From Wuchereria bancrofti (lineage: Eukaryota; Nematoda; Chromadorea; Rhabditida; Onchocercidae), in contig SSBO01000014.1 of assembly GCA_005281725.1 (NCBI GenBank), positions 1,587,292 through 1,651,291 on the forward strand: a stretch of 64,000 nucleotides of DNA, written 5' to 3'. A program made the translations under genes and the position numbers. Positions within the stretch are counted from its first letter, which is position 1. Every line of letters begins with the position of its first letter. The notes below the pieces were generated by a model, which saw nothing but the letters and a program-made list of their open reading frames with translations, had not been told where the DNA came from and searched no databases. Below are positions 1-14,900 of the stretch, one piece after another.

Positions 1-64
1 AATAAAAAGCAAATTCTATAAGATTTAAGGTAATTGTTCAAATCAAATCAAAAACGGGATTTAC

Positions 65-3000
65 CTTAACACTAATTTTTCCTCGTTCAATAATTTGAAA
101 TTGCGGAAAATAGCAATGAAGCAAATTATATGATTGATCACTGATCTCAAAATATTGAACGATTAATTGTTGACATTATTTTGTTAAATGTAAAAACATT
201 TCCAGAACAAAGTCATGTAAATTTTATAAGTCAATTTTTGTAAATTTTGTAAGTTTTATTATCTTATTTAAGCAAATTTAAATCCAAATTTAAATTTATC
301 CTCAAAGATTGGAAATGAAAAATGGAGAGAGAGAGAGAGAGAGAGAATGGAACTGATAATTACTTGTATCTCATTTGGTTCACAAGTACTTTCCATTCTG
401 GATGCCATATTAACTGTATCACCGAAGAGACAGTAACGTGGTGTAATTAAACCGACGACACCTGCTGCTACTGCACCACTATGAAAGCCAATTCGTACCA
501 TTAATCGTTCTTCGGGTCGATGAACGATTTTAAATTTTGTTACAAACTAAATAATTTCTTTTTAATTTATTAATTTTCATTTTATATTTTGTAAAATAAA
601 ATTTATCAAAACAAGTCAAAAAGAAAGTGTAAAAGTGGATGAAATAATAATTATTTTATTTCCTTTCTTACTTCCTTATTTACTTATTAATAATAAAAAT
701 ATTTTACATGTTAACGATGCTAATAATAAATAAAATTTCAATCTGAATTATTTTGTTTTTTTTTTTGTCTTTTTTGTTTGCTTTTTTTTCTTGTTTCATA
801 ATAAAAAAAATGGCGCTAATTAATTAACCGAGCGCATTTGAAGTGCAATATTACCAATATTCTCGACGTGTGCATAACCATTTTCTTTCGGTAAACCAGA
901 AACGATCATATATGCATCACCGATTGTTTCAACCTTAGATTTTAAAGTAATTTTTTTCTAAATTATCAAATATCAAATTAACTGTTAAAGTTATTATCAT
1001 ATCATTTAGTTGTTGATCACTCGTTTTTATCTTTGAACAACAGGAAAGGATGGATAGAAAAAGGAAAATTCACAATTGAAATCATTCCATTTTAGTTGAA
1101 TAAAATTGCTCAAATATTTTGAGTTATTCGATTGCAAAAGTTAAAATTACCAAATATTTCAAAGGTTATTGAATTTTTTTTTCTAATATAAAGTAATTAT
1201 TTGTATTTATTGTTAGCACTAATTTGAAACTTTCAATATTTTTATTTTGTACTAAATTAATTATTTTCATATAACTAATCACGTATTTTACATTTAAAAT
1301 ATGCTGTAAAGTTCCTTTTTCCATTAAAAATTTCTCGTTTTCGTCTTTAAATTCAATTTTACAATTAAGACGCAAATTAGTTATTTTTGCAAATATATAA
1401 GTAAAAAACAAAACTCTGAGTTAATTTGGGAATAGAAAATAAAGAAATATGAAACAAAAAGTGAAAAAGTTAAAATACAATCATATTTTATGCAAAAAAA
1501 GAGAAAAAGGAAAACAAAAAAAAAATGACATTTAATAAAATATTTTTCACATTTTCAAATTAATTAAAAAAATTATTTAAAAAATGTCATCTATCAATAA
1601 ATTAATTTATCATTAATTATACTTCCATTAAAACAGTAATTTTCTTCAACAGAATGATTTAATTAATAATTAATTTACCTTGTATGCGTCATGTTTCGAG
1701 ATGATATCATCAAAGCCACTGAAAAGATCATTGAGAAATTTAACAATTTGAAATGGTGTTGAAATGGACGATAATCGAGTAAATCCACGAATATCCGAGA
1801 AAAGTACGGTAGCACATGGATACAATTGTGGTGGCACTTGTCTGCCCACTTTTAAATCATCCGCAATTGATCTTAAAAATTTTTCTTTTTTTAGATGATA
1901 CTTTTTTAGATGTTACTAGCGTACGATGCAATAATTTAATTAGTTATAATTAATTAATTATTAGTAATTATTAAGACAATAATTTTCCTTCTTTTAAATT
2001 TTTTACAAATTTTTACCATCAATTATCAAACAATAAAAGTTTAGTAAAAAAAAATTGAAATTGAAAATTGAACAAAAATAAATTAAGTAATAATAACTTT
2101 GGTAATATACTATAGAGTAATCGATCAGCTTGTTGTTGTGCTTCTTCTAACAATGCTGTCCGACTTTTCACCATTACTTCCAAATTTACAGTGTACTGCA
2201 ATTAGCTCTCCTATTTTTCATTTAAATTTTAATTAAAATTTAACTATAATAATTAATAAATATTTGACAGTAATAATTGTTGTAATTTGTTTCACATTAC
2301 TGTTTCAGATTTATCCCCAAAATATTTATAACATTAATTATTATTACTATCTCAAATGTATAATAACATAGCAGTTAGAAATATCAAATTCCGCTATCAA
2401 TTAATTATATAAAATTTATTTTATTTTTTTTTGTTTCAAAAAGAAGAACTTCATTCATCATTTCCATCATTTGATCCAAAAGTGATCCACTTCCTCTGAA
2501 ATAGTAAGTATTAGTAAGATCGATATCACCCAGTGGATCAATATCCCTCAATGGATCAAGATGTCTTGGATAGCAGTTGGAAATATATTTATAAAATGTT
2601 CGCCATTTGTTAGAATTTTAATTATTTTGATGAGTCATTCATTTTTATCATTACATCTATTTTTTTTTTTTTTTGTTCTGATAAAGGAAAAAAATGATTG
2701 AAAAATTTTTCGGAGATATCAGTTAGATACAAGTACTATTGCTTTTGCAAAATTATCATTTTTTTTCCTGTTTTTTTTTTAAAACTTTTTTTTAAAACAC
2801 CTTAAAACTTTTAGAACTTTGTCATATTTCAAAGCTAATTTTTGGTTAATTAATAAACCAATTAAACAATCCTTCAGATGATAAAAGTGCGTTTTTTTTT
2901 TTTTGAATTATCATTTCCAGTATGATTTTCATAAAATTTTAGTCTAAAAGGCATTTCAAAAGAGCAGAAAAAACACTCAAATGATTTTTAAAAAAGTTTT

Positions 3001-6000
3001 TTGACAAATTTATTGAATTAAATTGTTGAAATTTAATTGTAAAGAAATTTGTTATGCAAAAAGATCCAATTGATTATTTCTTTTTACAATACAAATAGTA
3101 AATTTACTCTAACAATTAACTGTACGAGGAAAAAAGTGAAAATTTCTTACGTTGTTTTCAAGGTTGCATTAATGACTTCTTTAACTTTTTTAATATTTGG
3201 TCGCATTTGTGGAATTTCTAGCCAACATGCCTGGATGTTTTGTTAAGCAAATAACAATTAAATTATGATATAGTTATAACTTTAATTCATTTTAAAATAA
3301 AAAATACTGATTGGATGATAAAAAAAAGATGAAAAATGGTCAAAAAAAAATGTCTGCTAGAAAATATATATGTTCTATAATTTAAATAATAAAATTGTTT
3401 TGGAAAAAAAAGTGGTAAAATTAATTAAATAATTGGTTTAAAAAGTAAATAAATGTTGTATGCTTAAACTGATACGAGCAAAATATGCATACAACATTTC
3501 TCCTTAGCTATCAATTTCTTTTAATTTTATTTTTTCAAATGATAAATTTAAAATAATTATGGAATGTATTTTAAACTTATTCTTTTTCTTTAACCTCAAT
3601 GGTACTTATTAATTGAAGATTATAGGATGAATCATTGTTAGCTGATGGAAATGTTGGTCGAATGCAACCTTCTTCAATGCTATTTGCTAATTTGATTAGT
3701 AATTCTGCAATAATGATAATAATTGATAATAATAAATAGTATTTTAAGGATATGATAAATTGAACAAAATAAATTTAAACAGAATGAAAGAAATTTTGTC
3801 TTATTAAATTTGTTATATAAAAATAAATAATTCTGTAAATATTAATTCAAAAAATACAAAATGTAATTGAAATTAAGCTGGCGTAAACGAATTAAAATCA
3901 GCATTAATTGATCAAAAAAATGTTAATAAATAATTTATTAAAATCATTATATTAATTTCATTTCATTAATATTACAAAATTTAATGTAATTAAGAAAATT
4001 TAAAAATTATCAAATAATTTACTTTTTGTGGAAATGGATAGTTCATGAAATGGTTCCAATCGAAATAATATTTGATAGAGTACCATACCGAGTGAATATA
4101 TATCTGCCGCTTGAGAGCCATGTGGTAAAAATTTCGTTTTTAAAATAATTTGTAAAATTTCAGGTGCTTGTTGAATATATTCTGAAGAAGAAAATAAAAA
4201 ATTGAATGCTCTTAAATTGATGCTATTTCAATTCTGAAATTAAATTTATCAAATTAATGATAAAAAAATTACGAAATTGATATGTTAGATGTTTTCAAGA
4301 AAAATCTTTTTCATTTTTTTAGCATATTATTAATAAAAATATATAAGATGAATTGATGCATAGTAGATTGTTATTTAAAAAAATTAAATTTTATGAAAAA
4401 AATTAAATGGAATGGTGAAAAGAAAATTTTAGAATGAAATAAAACAGAAAAATTAAGCATTAGTTAATACATAATTTGCATAAAAAAATTATCAATGTAT
4501 CACTGCTGAAAATCTCAGCGGAAAATTTTATCAATTATCATATCATATCATATAATCATATCATTAACTTCTTTTCCTTATAACATTACATATTCATTGC
4601 ATCATATCTTCTTTTTATATTCAAATATTTCTTACATGTTATCAATATAACCAAAAAAAAAGGAAAAAATCTAGTATTATAAAATAAATGAATTATTTTT
4701 CTGAAATATGAATTACAAAATAAAATTGATAAAATTATTGCTAAAAACAAAAACATATTTAGTTTTTCTAATTAATTGATTAGTCTTTTTAGGTGTAAAT
4801 AATTTTTAAATTTATTCCTTAATGCATTATGATTTTTATTTTTTCCCAATTATTTTGTATAATATACAAAACTAGAACTTAAAAAAACATATTAATTAAT
4901 TACTTCGACTAATTTGAATATTATCATCGTCTTTGTCATCAACTTTTTTGAAGATTTTTCTTATTTCGTTATGCAATAACTTTTCAGCAACAATTACTTC
5001 CGTATAAAAATCTGTTAATTTAACTGTCCAATGTGAATCAACGAGACAATTTTGCAAACATAATAAGCCATGGTATTGTATTGGCGATGAATGCAGAAAA
5101 AATATACCCTAAAATAATTTAAATTATTCTCGAAAATTCAATAACAAAATAAAAGCAATAAGATTTTGAACAAAATGACTTATTCATCATTTAGCTATTA
5201 TTCAATTCAATTTACATTTTTTATTTTAATTTATGAATCACATTTTAGAAATTTGATAAAAATAATTTTTGAAAAAATCAAAATTGATAAATTTTGATAG
5301 ATTTCTTTTTACTAACGATGAATATTTTTTTTTTTGTTGTCTATAAATAAACTTTGTAATATTTAGTTTTTTAAATCAATTATTTTTTTCAGATTAATTT
5401 GTTGCATACCTTAACAACATCTTTAGCAAATGAAACTAGAAAATTTCGGTTAAGTTTCATTTCATTGTTAAAAATAATATCCTGAAATGCCATATAAAAT
5501 AATTGAAAAATTAAATTAGGAAATGTTTTATTACTCTAAAGTATTAGATTAAATTTTTTTTTAATTGTGAAAAAGCTTCAGTGAATTTGTTAAATTCTTA
5601 AAATTTGGTGAAAAAGAAAAATTAGTCATTACTCCAAGACTTCCACGTGTAACGTATGTCCAAAGGATTAGCAATTCATTTTGTTGATTAAAACAAATTC
5701 CATAAAATTTATTCAAATTTTCATTTTCCAACATTTTTAGCTGAAAAAAACTTCATTTATTCTTTATTAAACAGCATGAGACAATCTGTATAGAATCAGA
5801 TAAGCATACCAAATTATACAGAACATAAAAATAAATTTCACTTATCTCACGTACGTGAGTGATTGCTATGCAAGTCATTTAAATGATAATTGTTCCTGCA
5901 CTTTACTCTTTTTTTTTACTTAATTTCTTTTTTTTCTATCCTCAATTAATTTCATCTTTTTTCAATTTCACTGTTAGGAAGCATATATTTAAAATTATTC

Positions 6001-9000
6001 ATTTCTGCAACTAATTTTAGCTCCTTTTGTTTTTTTTTTTGATTATTTAATAATTTCGAAATTTTGATAGAAAATTAAAAATTTGAATAATTAATAAATA
6101 TTTCAGTGAATTGATTTTTTTTTAAATTATTTCTTACTTGTTTCAAAATTTGCAATTCATTTTTTGGAAATGTAATATTTCGTGTTTGATGATATCGGCG
6201 AACTGATAATTTAACACCGTTGCATATTGCACGTTCCATTGATAACATTTGACTCGTATTTGATTCATTACTAATTATTGATCCATTAACTTCCACTGAT
6301 TTACCTGTATGCTGAAAGAAGTAACAAGAAGTAACGATAAGTGAATGTGAATTGCTGAGAAAGTGAGTTACGTGAAAAGAAATGAACACGTTCTGATTTA
6401 TTCTATGGATTATGCTAATAAATTTTAATAATTTTATATGATAGCTAAAACAAAAATGAAATAAAATTGAATTTATAATTTACGTCAGTAGCTAAATCTA
6501 ACAGACGAACTGATTCACGTGCTATACGCCAAGTCATATCGTACAATCGCCTTTCCTTTCTAAAATTTTCAGCGTTAAATATAAATTTCATCAAACTTAT
6601 ATCAGTTTTAAATTATACATAAATTGAATGATGGAAATTCGTTTGCATATTACGCAGTTAACATAAATACATTAATCAATTTGATGAAAATGAACAAATT
6701 GATAAATGATAAAGTAATAGTTAAATCAAAAATATACATATTAACTAATAAGTAAAGATTAAATTTAGAATAGTAATTAAGGAATGCTTTAATTAACCCT
6801 TTCATATACAGGAAATAACCAATAATAATAGTAAGAAGTGAAAGAATTGCTGAAGCACCAGCCAAAATATATTTTGTATAATCGCATAAACTTCCATCAT
6901 ATCCACAAGATGGCATATCAAATGGTGGCTCACCATTTGCTGTCAACCAATAATTCATTAAAATTTCATGTGGTACCTGAATAAGTTTAAAAAAAGTAAG
7001 GGAAAATTCTTATTAGCATCATATTCAAAGATATAATATTTCCAAGATAACGTGTGCACCATATGAGTATCTTTTTTTTCTTGAAAACAAACATTTAATT
7101 TAGCAGATTTTAGGTCTCGAATGCTTTGTGCAAGTATTCGTCAATTTTGAATGAGTTAATATGCAAGTAATTGATTTTCTCGATAATTTACTAATTAAAG
7201 TATTGAATAGAAATTCATTAATTAAGCTACGAGGTCAAAAAAAAAAACAATAAAGTACTAGGATATTATAAGCATATTAGAAACAATGAAAATATTTTAT
7301 TTCATATTTCTTAATTAATAGTTGATTGATCACTTTTTTTTGTTGAATTATTCCAAGTTTTTGCTAATTAAAAACTTTTGTAAAAGAAACAATTCTTCAT
7401 TGTTTTTCTGCCTTTTCAATCCAATATTTTTTCTTTTCTTCCCCTTATTTCTATATTTCAGTTCATGAAAATAATTTCTTAAATTTACACCGAATCTTTT
7501 CTCAAAACCGATATTTATTAAATCATAATTTAATTGCTTTTTTTAGGATCAAATATTACTGAATGAAATATGAAAAAGGAAAATTTTAAACGGACAAAAT
7601 TATTATTAGTTGAAATTTTTTTTTTGCAAAAACATTAAGAATTTCAAATTTTTTTAAAAATTCAACAAGTTATTTCTTTCTTTTTCATTCAAAATGACAA
7701 CTGTTGTAACAATTATTCAATTATGATATGCAAATTGCAAGAGATAACTAACATGCAGCGAACATTCTTCGCCTTTTAAGCTACATTTTTCCGGATCGCC
7801 AAGTTTTGCTTCTAATTCCACAACAGTTCGTAAACTACCATTATACAATTGGTATGTAATATAGCTTGGTATTCGAACTGCTTCATTATCAATCAACACC
7901 TGACCAGTCATACCTGTATAAAGGTAATACTTATACTCATATTGTTACTAATAACAATTGATAAAAATGTTTATTAGTTTAAATTCAATTCAAAAATGGA
8001 AATTTATAAATTCCATTTCGTTTAAATTCTAATTTATTATACAACATTATCATGAATGCTGCTTTTAATTTCGTTTTTCTTTTAAATATATTGCGCACTT
8101 TTTTCACTTTTATGGAAAAACTAAGAAATACAACAAAAAAAAATTTTTTTCCGAGAGAAAAAAATTCCGAATCACTTTTATTTAAAGCTTTCATAAAATG
8201 GAAAGGTTAAAAAATTTCTCCGAAAAAATTTTAGGAATTGTTTTTCCAGTCTTTTTTTATTTTGTTTTTTTTATTTTTCTTATTGTTTGTTTGAATAGAA
8301 AACTTTTTCATTATTACCTAAAAATTGGCGATTAGTCATTTTCTTCCAGATTAACGATCCGTTATTGTTAATGTGGTCATCACCGGTAATATCATACGCA
8401 TCACGTAACGCAAGACCATACAGGAATAATGCATCGTATAATGACATGTAAACAAGTATTGCATACTGTAAAACAGGTATCGTATATTTTAAACAAGTGT
8501 TGCATACTGAGTACTGTAGGACATACTGTAAAACAAGTGCTGTATATTGCATACCAAACTGTCACCTATTTTTTCCGTTTATTCCCAATTAATAATTTGA
8601 AAGCCATTTTGTTTCTTGATCTCTCTCTCTCTCTCTCTCTTTATCTCCTTCCCTTTTTTTGCATAATAGATAAACGAAAATTAAGGGACAACGCGGAAAT
8701 AAAATTACAAACTGTGTATTACTAATTTAATTCTAGGAATTTTTATTCCTTATTTTGACGAATTTCATTCTTCAATTTGATTTTTCATCTTTTCCCTTCC
8801 GCTTTCGTATTTCTGTTTAATTTTTGGGAAAATATCGGAAGAAAAAGGAGAAAGAAATCAAGTGAGAAATACATATATAAGAAACATACATGTGAAGAAG
8901 CCATATGACCAGTTTCTTTTGAAAATTTATGCGCAAAATGTTGGACTAATTTATGATCATAACCTTGGGCTGTTATTACAATTGCATTTTCATAGGCTTG

Positions 9001-11995
9001 TTTTATCAAATGATTGTCTTTGATTTTTATCACTTCCCATGGAAAGTAATCAACAATCTATAGAAAGCACTATGAATATTTTAATTAATCAGAAAATAAT
9101 TGTAAGGAAAATATTTTGAATAATAATACTTTTCACTTTTTTCCCTTTATCTTTTCTTTTTCACGAAAAATACCAATGTATATACTTTATTTTCTATACA
9201 TGTATAAATTACTAATATTTGAATATATGGAATAAATGTATATAAGTAAATGATAATTTGCTCGCTGTTTTCTTAAATTTGAATAAGAGCAAAAAAATAG
9301 ATTGATAATGATTCAGAAAATAATAATAATAAATTAATAACTATTTGCTTAATAATAACTTACATGAGAAAGCCATGGTAGTATGTATACATATTCTGCA
9401 TTTTTCATGTTAGCTTTTAAAACTGCTAGCATAAAATTGATGCAAGCACTGAGATCCAAGCCTAATTCGACCACAATTACTGAATATTAGCATTGATTAA
9501 TATTACTATTTCGAGAGACTTTTATTTAATAATCTAATTAATTGTTTGTTTAACAGATAAATTAGTGAATAAAGAGATGCTAAGTTGTGCAATTTCATGT
9601 TTGGATATTAATTACTAAATGATACAAAGGTTGGAAGAAATTCTCACTTTTAAATTGCATATCCAAATTAATCTCCTAGTTACTGATTACGTAAGGCTTC
9701 GGAAAAGTTTAAAACGCAAGTTGTTTGTTTCAATCAATTTTTGTTTTAATTAATAAATATTAATTGTTTCATTATCGATCTATTTATTACTTATCACTGC
9801 TTTATGAACGTAGATATCAAATTTTCTATTTTTAGTAACCAATAATTGCTTTATCAAGTTTTTTTTAATCACAATTTTTATGTAAGTTTATGTAATATTA
9901 ATTAAATTAATATATTACTGTAGAAAACTATGATTACTTTTGACGTACTGTGTTGTTTTATTACATTTCATTTAATTATTAAAAATGTTAGCATTAATAT
10001 CATAATCAAAAAATTAATAAAATTAGAACAGATTTAAATTTAACGAAACAAACTACTCCTTACTCCTTGCAGAAGTTCGAAGTATTTCAAGTTTTCCGCT
10101 TTTCAAGATTTCATCAACAGATGCAAACGGATCAATTTCGATTATGATATTAATACTAACAGCGATACTATTTTTTGCTAATTGCAGCAAAGAATGTATG
10201 GAAAGGCCATCGAAATGGACCGTCGGTCGTACAATACCAATCTGAAAAATTCTAATTACTTTTTTTTTTAATTTTAGTGATAATTTTTGAAATTTAAAAC
10301 AGTACTGAATAAAAGGTTGCTGTTCCTGATTGAACTATTTAGGCAGATGATGTGAATTACTTTCTACTTATCAAATATTGCAAAAGAATGCGATGATATA
10401 TTTTATGTAAGAAATGTTAAAATCAAATTAAGACTTAACAAATGCAAAGCGAATGTGTGAGCTAAGCATTGGGTGGTTTTACTTTTTTTTATCAGAAAGA
10501 AAATTAAACTTGGCTTATTTTAAATTTTAGGCATAGTACTATAGTCGTTTAAATCTAGTTTTCGAAGAAAAAAGATAACAAAAAGCGAAAGTAAATTAGT
10601 AAGGAAATTTGTTAACTTCTTTTATTAATAAATGTATTAAATAGTTAAAATAAATGATTAGTTCTGTAATAAATGGTAAAATTTTCATCAACTAATTTTT
10701 AATTAACCATTTTCCAATTGTTTAGCTTAAGATACGTGAACGTTGCTCGAGCCATTTCGATTGCTGATGTGAGAGCAACAGTGCCAAGCGTTGAAAATAT
10801 AGTTTTATCAGCAAGCGTATCATCACCAGATAAGTGCGCTATAATCGGAACATTCCAACGTTTAGCTAAGCGACTAATTATTACAATTTCTGCAATTATT
10901 TTAATGCATTTTTAATTTGCTAATAATTTAAACTATCCAATATAATCTTTAAACTATCCAATAATTTAAATTATCCAATCTATAATGATCAGTAAAATGA
11001 TTTTGAGCATAGCATTTAGAGATGCTAATTGTTAACCATTTGATTATCCAGCAATTAAAAAACTATCAAAACTATCCAAACTATTTTAACTTTTCTTAAA
11101 CAATCCGCTTAATAATCATTATCAAAATTTCGAAAAGTATTATTTCCAGTCATCATTCCAGTCATCAATTATTGTTTTCTTTCACTGCAATAAACTACTT
11201 TTATAAACAGCTATTAATTAGAAGCAATCAAATTTGAAAATAAATATTACAATGAAAATAAATAGTACCATCATTACAACCAGGTCCAAAATATACCGTA
11301 GCATTGTGCATATAATGTAAATAAGCGGCATTTTCAACACCGCTAAAGTCGTTACAAGATTCCATTGTAATTACTCTTGAAAAAAAAAACAAAAAATGCA
11401 CTAAATTTTTCAAAAAATTAGAAAAATTTTATTACATGAATTGATTTTTGTAAAATGAAAGAAAAAAAATATTTTTATTAAATATTAAGTAACTAATTGT
11501 AAAGCACAGTAATTGCTTGGAAATATATCAAATCCGATTACATTTATTTCATTTTTTTCTAACTTTAACTTCTGTCATTGAAATTTTCCTAATTATTCAT
11601 TTTATTCATTATTATCATTATTTTCATATTAATGTTTCTTGGAATAATACTCAGTCATACTTTTTTTTTGTTATATTATTAAACTAAATTAATGGATTTA
11701 ATAGCTATAAATAAAAATTTTTGACTTACATTGCCTATCTCAATGGGACAATGATAAAATTAATAAAATTTGAAATAAATAATAAATGATTAATTATAAT
11801 TAATCAAATTCTTTCATACTCCATTGTTAAATTAGGCGGTAGAATATTGCGCTTATGAAGATCATCCGCACAAATTCTGAGAACATCCGCTTCATTTGCA
11901 ATGATCGGATTAGCTGGTAGCAAATGTCCAATTCGTATGATTCGTTTTTGAATACTTACGATTGTCAAATGCAATAGAATCAGTAAATATTTCAT
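65..11995 (-). CDS. Receptor-type guanylyl cyclase (GCY family), 3' end cut by window edge
   Basis: Makes cGMP from GTP behind a receptor domain at the cell surface. Exons in transcription order: 11995-11820, 11375-11269, 10889-10708, 10241-10064, 9479-9364, 9057-8890, 8465-8318, 7913-7753, 6976-6798, 6559-6484, 6311-6138, 5740-5633, 5481-5410, 5108-4904, 4181-4023, 3704-3595, 3230-3151, 2495-2450, 2195-2098, 1871-1679, 933-829, 546-364, 145-65; frame is kept, 1035 residues seen. Signal peptide ~1-16; ANF-receptor-like ectodomain ([18 protein letters not shown]); membrane segment ~448-470; kinase-homology domain (VKLTDF where active kinases have DFG, so a pseudokinase); linker helix ([18 protein letters not shown]); cyclase domain from ~849. 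Metal-binding Asps lie in FSDIRGF and [16 protein letters not shown] (Glu) and [10 protein letters not shown] (Cys) are the guanine-selecting residues, so a guanylyl rather than adenylyl cyclase. The last donor is at 64, so the remaining C-terminus lies outside. Which worm gcy paralogue this is cannot be told here. Confidence 0.95.
325..346. repeat. (GA)n microsatellite in guanylyl cyclase intron
   Basis: A run of GA dinucleotides in the intron just after the 364-546 exon of the guanylyl cyclase gene (on its minus strand it reads as a CT run). Confidence 0.9.
8318..8525 (-). other. Guanylyl cyclase exon 7 with two in-frame 3' splice sites
   Basis: On the minus strand the sequence TTTTACAG followed by TATG occurs twice, opening an exon at either 8465 or 8525. 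The extra 60 bases are open in frame and would insert 20 residues (starting YVLQYSV, ending IPVLQ) into the ectodomain ahead of [13 protein letters not shown]. The duplication lies in a short degenerate tandem repeat on the plus strand (units resembling CATACTGTAAAACAAGT) covering about 8445-8560. The proximal acceptor at 8465 was used for the main model because the shorter product fits the family better as I recall it; the distal one is equally good by consensus. Confidence 0.6.
8620..8641. repeat. (CT)n microsatellite in guanylyl cyclase intron 6
   Basis: Pure CT dinucleotide run between exons 6 and 7 of the minus-strand guanylyl cyclase gene, beside the degenerate tandem repeat that carries the duplicated splice acceptor. 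Confidence 0.9.
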
Positions 11996-14900
11996 CTGCT
12001 CATGGATAAAATTTTATAAATTATATTAAATTAAAGAAAAAGAAAAATGAACGAAATATTAAATTACCTCGGATAATTTCTTAATTCATAACAATTAAGT
12101 ATTAATATTTTCGCCTAATTTTTGTAATTTTTGGTTACATAATTTTACACCTTTTGTAACATTTAAATTTTCAACTGAAAAGTTTTTAAACTATTATTGG
12201 GATATGTAATATTAAACATATATGTGACAAGATGAGTAATAGTAAGTATTACTATTATCATTATTGTTGTTATTAATGATGTTTCTACTAATGTTATCAT
12301 TAAATACTGCGCTTATAAAGATTACTGTTATTATCAGTTATTATTATTATTACTATTATTATTATTATTAATGGCTTTTTAATGGATAGCTTTCATTAAA
12401 TTCAACGGTTACAATGTAATTTAATTGAAAACTTGACGAATAATGTGATAAAGAAGTGAAAATATTATCTGAAAATGATAAAATAGGAAAAGGGTGAAGA
12501 TTGAACTCACATCAAATTAATTCGTACATTTAAAAGATTTGAAATAATTATCTGTGAAAGCAAAGTTGTTACATAACATTAAGAAAAGCACTAAAAAATC
12601 AAAAAAAAATAATCAAAAATCAAAATGAATTCTAATTTCTGCTAAAAAATGAATATCTTTTGCTTTTTGCATGCATAATTTTAGCTTTTTTAAAATTTTT
12701 TCTAATACATTTTTTCTAATTTTTTAAAATTTTCTTTTAATTCTTATAATAGCGCATTTTTAAATTCATTAAAAAATATATAATTCAGATGCAATTTAAC
12801 AACAAATAATTTTGACCTCAATTTTCACATAGTTTCAAGTTTAACAAATTTTAAACAGTCAAATTTCAATAATTAAAATTTAATTGATGGTGAAAATAGA
12901 GTTTTAATATGTACATAAATCAAATTTTATTTGTTTACTTTTGAAATGCCAAAATAAATTAGATTGAAGTTTCTATCAAATTCAACAAATCCAGCTTTGT
13001 TTTACTTTATTTTGTACCAACGACACCGTTCATTCAAATCAAAGTTTCTTTAATCTCATCATAGTGTCAAATTTTGTTCGTCAATCAATAACTTATTAAC
13101 TTGATTGCTATTTTGAGACGAAAAATTGCAAATAAATTTATTCAGAACAAAATTTTCCTCCAATTTTCTTGATGAATTTATTCGTAATGCTATCAGTTTA
13201 TCATTTATATCACAGAATGCACGCAATATCAAACTGAAATTATTCATCGATATGAAATAAAACTTAATATTTACAAATGAAGAAAGGATAAATTTTTAAT
13301 GTTTATCCGAAGTGAAACAAAATTTTTTGATAAAATTGATTTTTTTGTTTCCCATTTTTTAATCTTTTTTCTTTTTTAGATTTTGATTTATTTGTTAATT
13401 TATTTTGTTTTCTCTTTGAAATTTTATGTGTGTTACTTATAAATTGCTTCAATTTGCTTTTCTACTTTTTTGTAACAAATAAACAAAACATTAATAGTTA
13501 AAATTATAAAGCTAATTATGCCATATTGCATTAAAAGCCTGTAATTATTTAAGTTTTTCAATTTTTATTTTAAAATTTTAATTCTTTATTGCAGAATTTG
13601 AAACTTTAAATTTGTCGTCGCATCCCTTTACTAATATAAATACTAGTTATCCAAAATAGCTATAAATTATAGTTATAATAACTATAGTTCTTCGGGATAA
13701 TTGCGGTAAAAGGTGATTAGATTATTTAATTTAATTTAATTTAATTCCAATTAATTTGAAATAAAAATTGGTGTGTTATCAGTGCCACTCCATTTCAGGT
13801 TTATAATTATTTCTCGAATTCAATTACTCATTTATAAAAACAACAACTCAGCAACTAATTTCTTATTTTTTTTCTTTCTGCTTTGATCATAAAACAAGAA
13901 TCATAATTTATAATTATTTTTATAATCAAATATTAAATTGCTTTTTTTGCTTGATTTTAAAATAAATGACCAATTTCTTTTTTTTTGAAATAATTTATGA
14001 ATATGCGGAAGGAACAGCCGACGAAACTATTATTTTTGCAATTTGAACATTGACTTGCATGAGATAAGTAACTTAAACACTTTTAAATTTTATTAAATTT
14101 TAAATGCTTATAAGTAAAATAATGGGTCATGATATACTGGTGCTCATCACAAATATGAATAAAGTTTTTTTTCTGTTTTTTTTTTTTTTAATTGTGAAAT
14201 TTGTGAAATGTAATAAGTTATAAAAGCTTTTGGAGATTAAAAATTTGCAAAATTTTTTTGGGAAGAAATATTGATAACAATAGAGTATATTATCAAGATT
14301 ATTATTCAGCAGATTAATCTGTTTATGAAAAGTAGCAAATAATTTTATGCACAAAGATTACTGATATATTTCAGTTTTGATTTCTGTATCAGATAAGTTT
14401 ATTGATAACAAAACACATTACGATTTATTGTAGGAAAGAAGAATGATATATCGTTTATGATGAAAAGATATTTTTATCATGAACAAACTAAAAGTTAAAA
14501 TTTGCAAAGAACGTCTATGCTATTTGATTAAACTTCATTCAAATCAAATATTAAAAAAGAAATATCAATGCTGTAATATTATTATTTTAAATTAGCTTTT
14601 ATTCTTGAATAATTTTTATTTTAAAATTTGAAAATATTTTAAACTTTTTGATTGTTTTTATATTATTCTTTTAATATTAATGTTTCTGCATTTTAATCGT
14701 TGTTTAATAATTCTTAGTTATTTATGTGGCGTTATTTTTCTCTTTTTTCTTCCGTTTTTTCATATGAAAATATCAACATAAAAATTTTTGCTCATAGCAT
14801 ATATTGTCAGCTGATATTTCCCTTATCACTGATTTATCCCCTTATCATTGATTGCGTAAAGAAGGAAATTATCACTTTCTTTTACTAAAATAGTATTATT

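Noticed and set aside
10718..10915. 65-codon plus-strand open frame
   Set aside because: It is the antisense of guanylyl cyclase exon 3 (10708-10889), whose minus-strand translation clearly matches the receptor domain.
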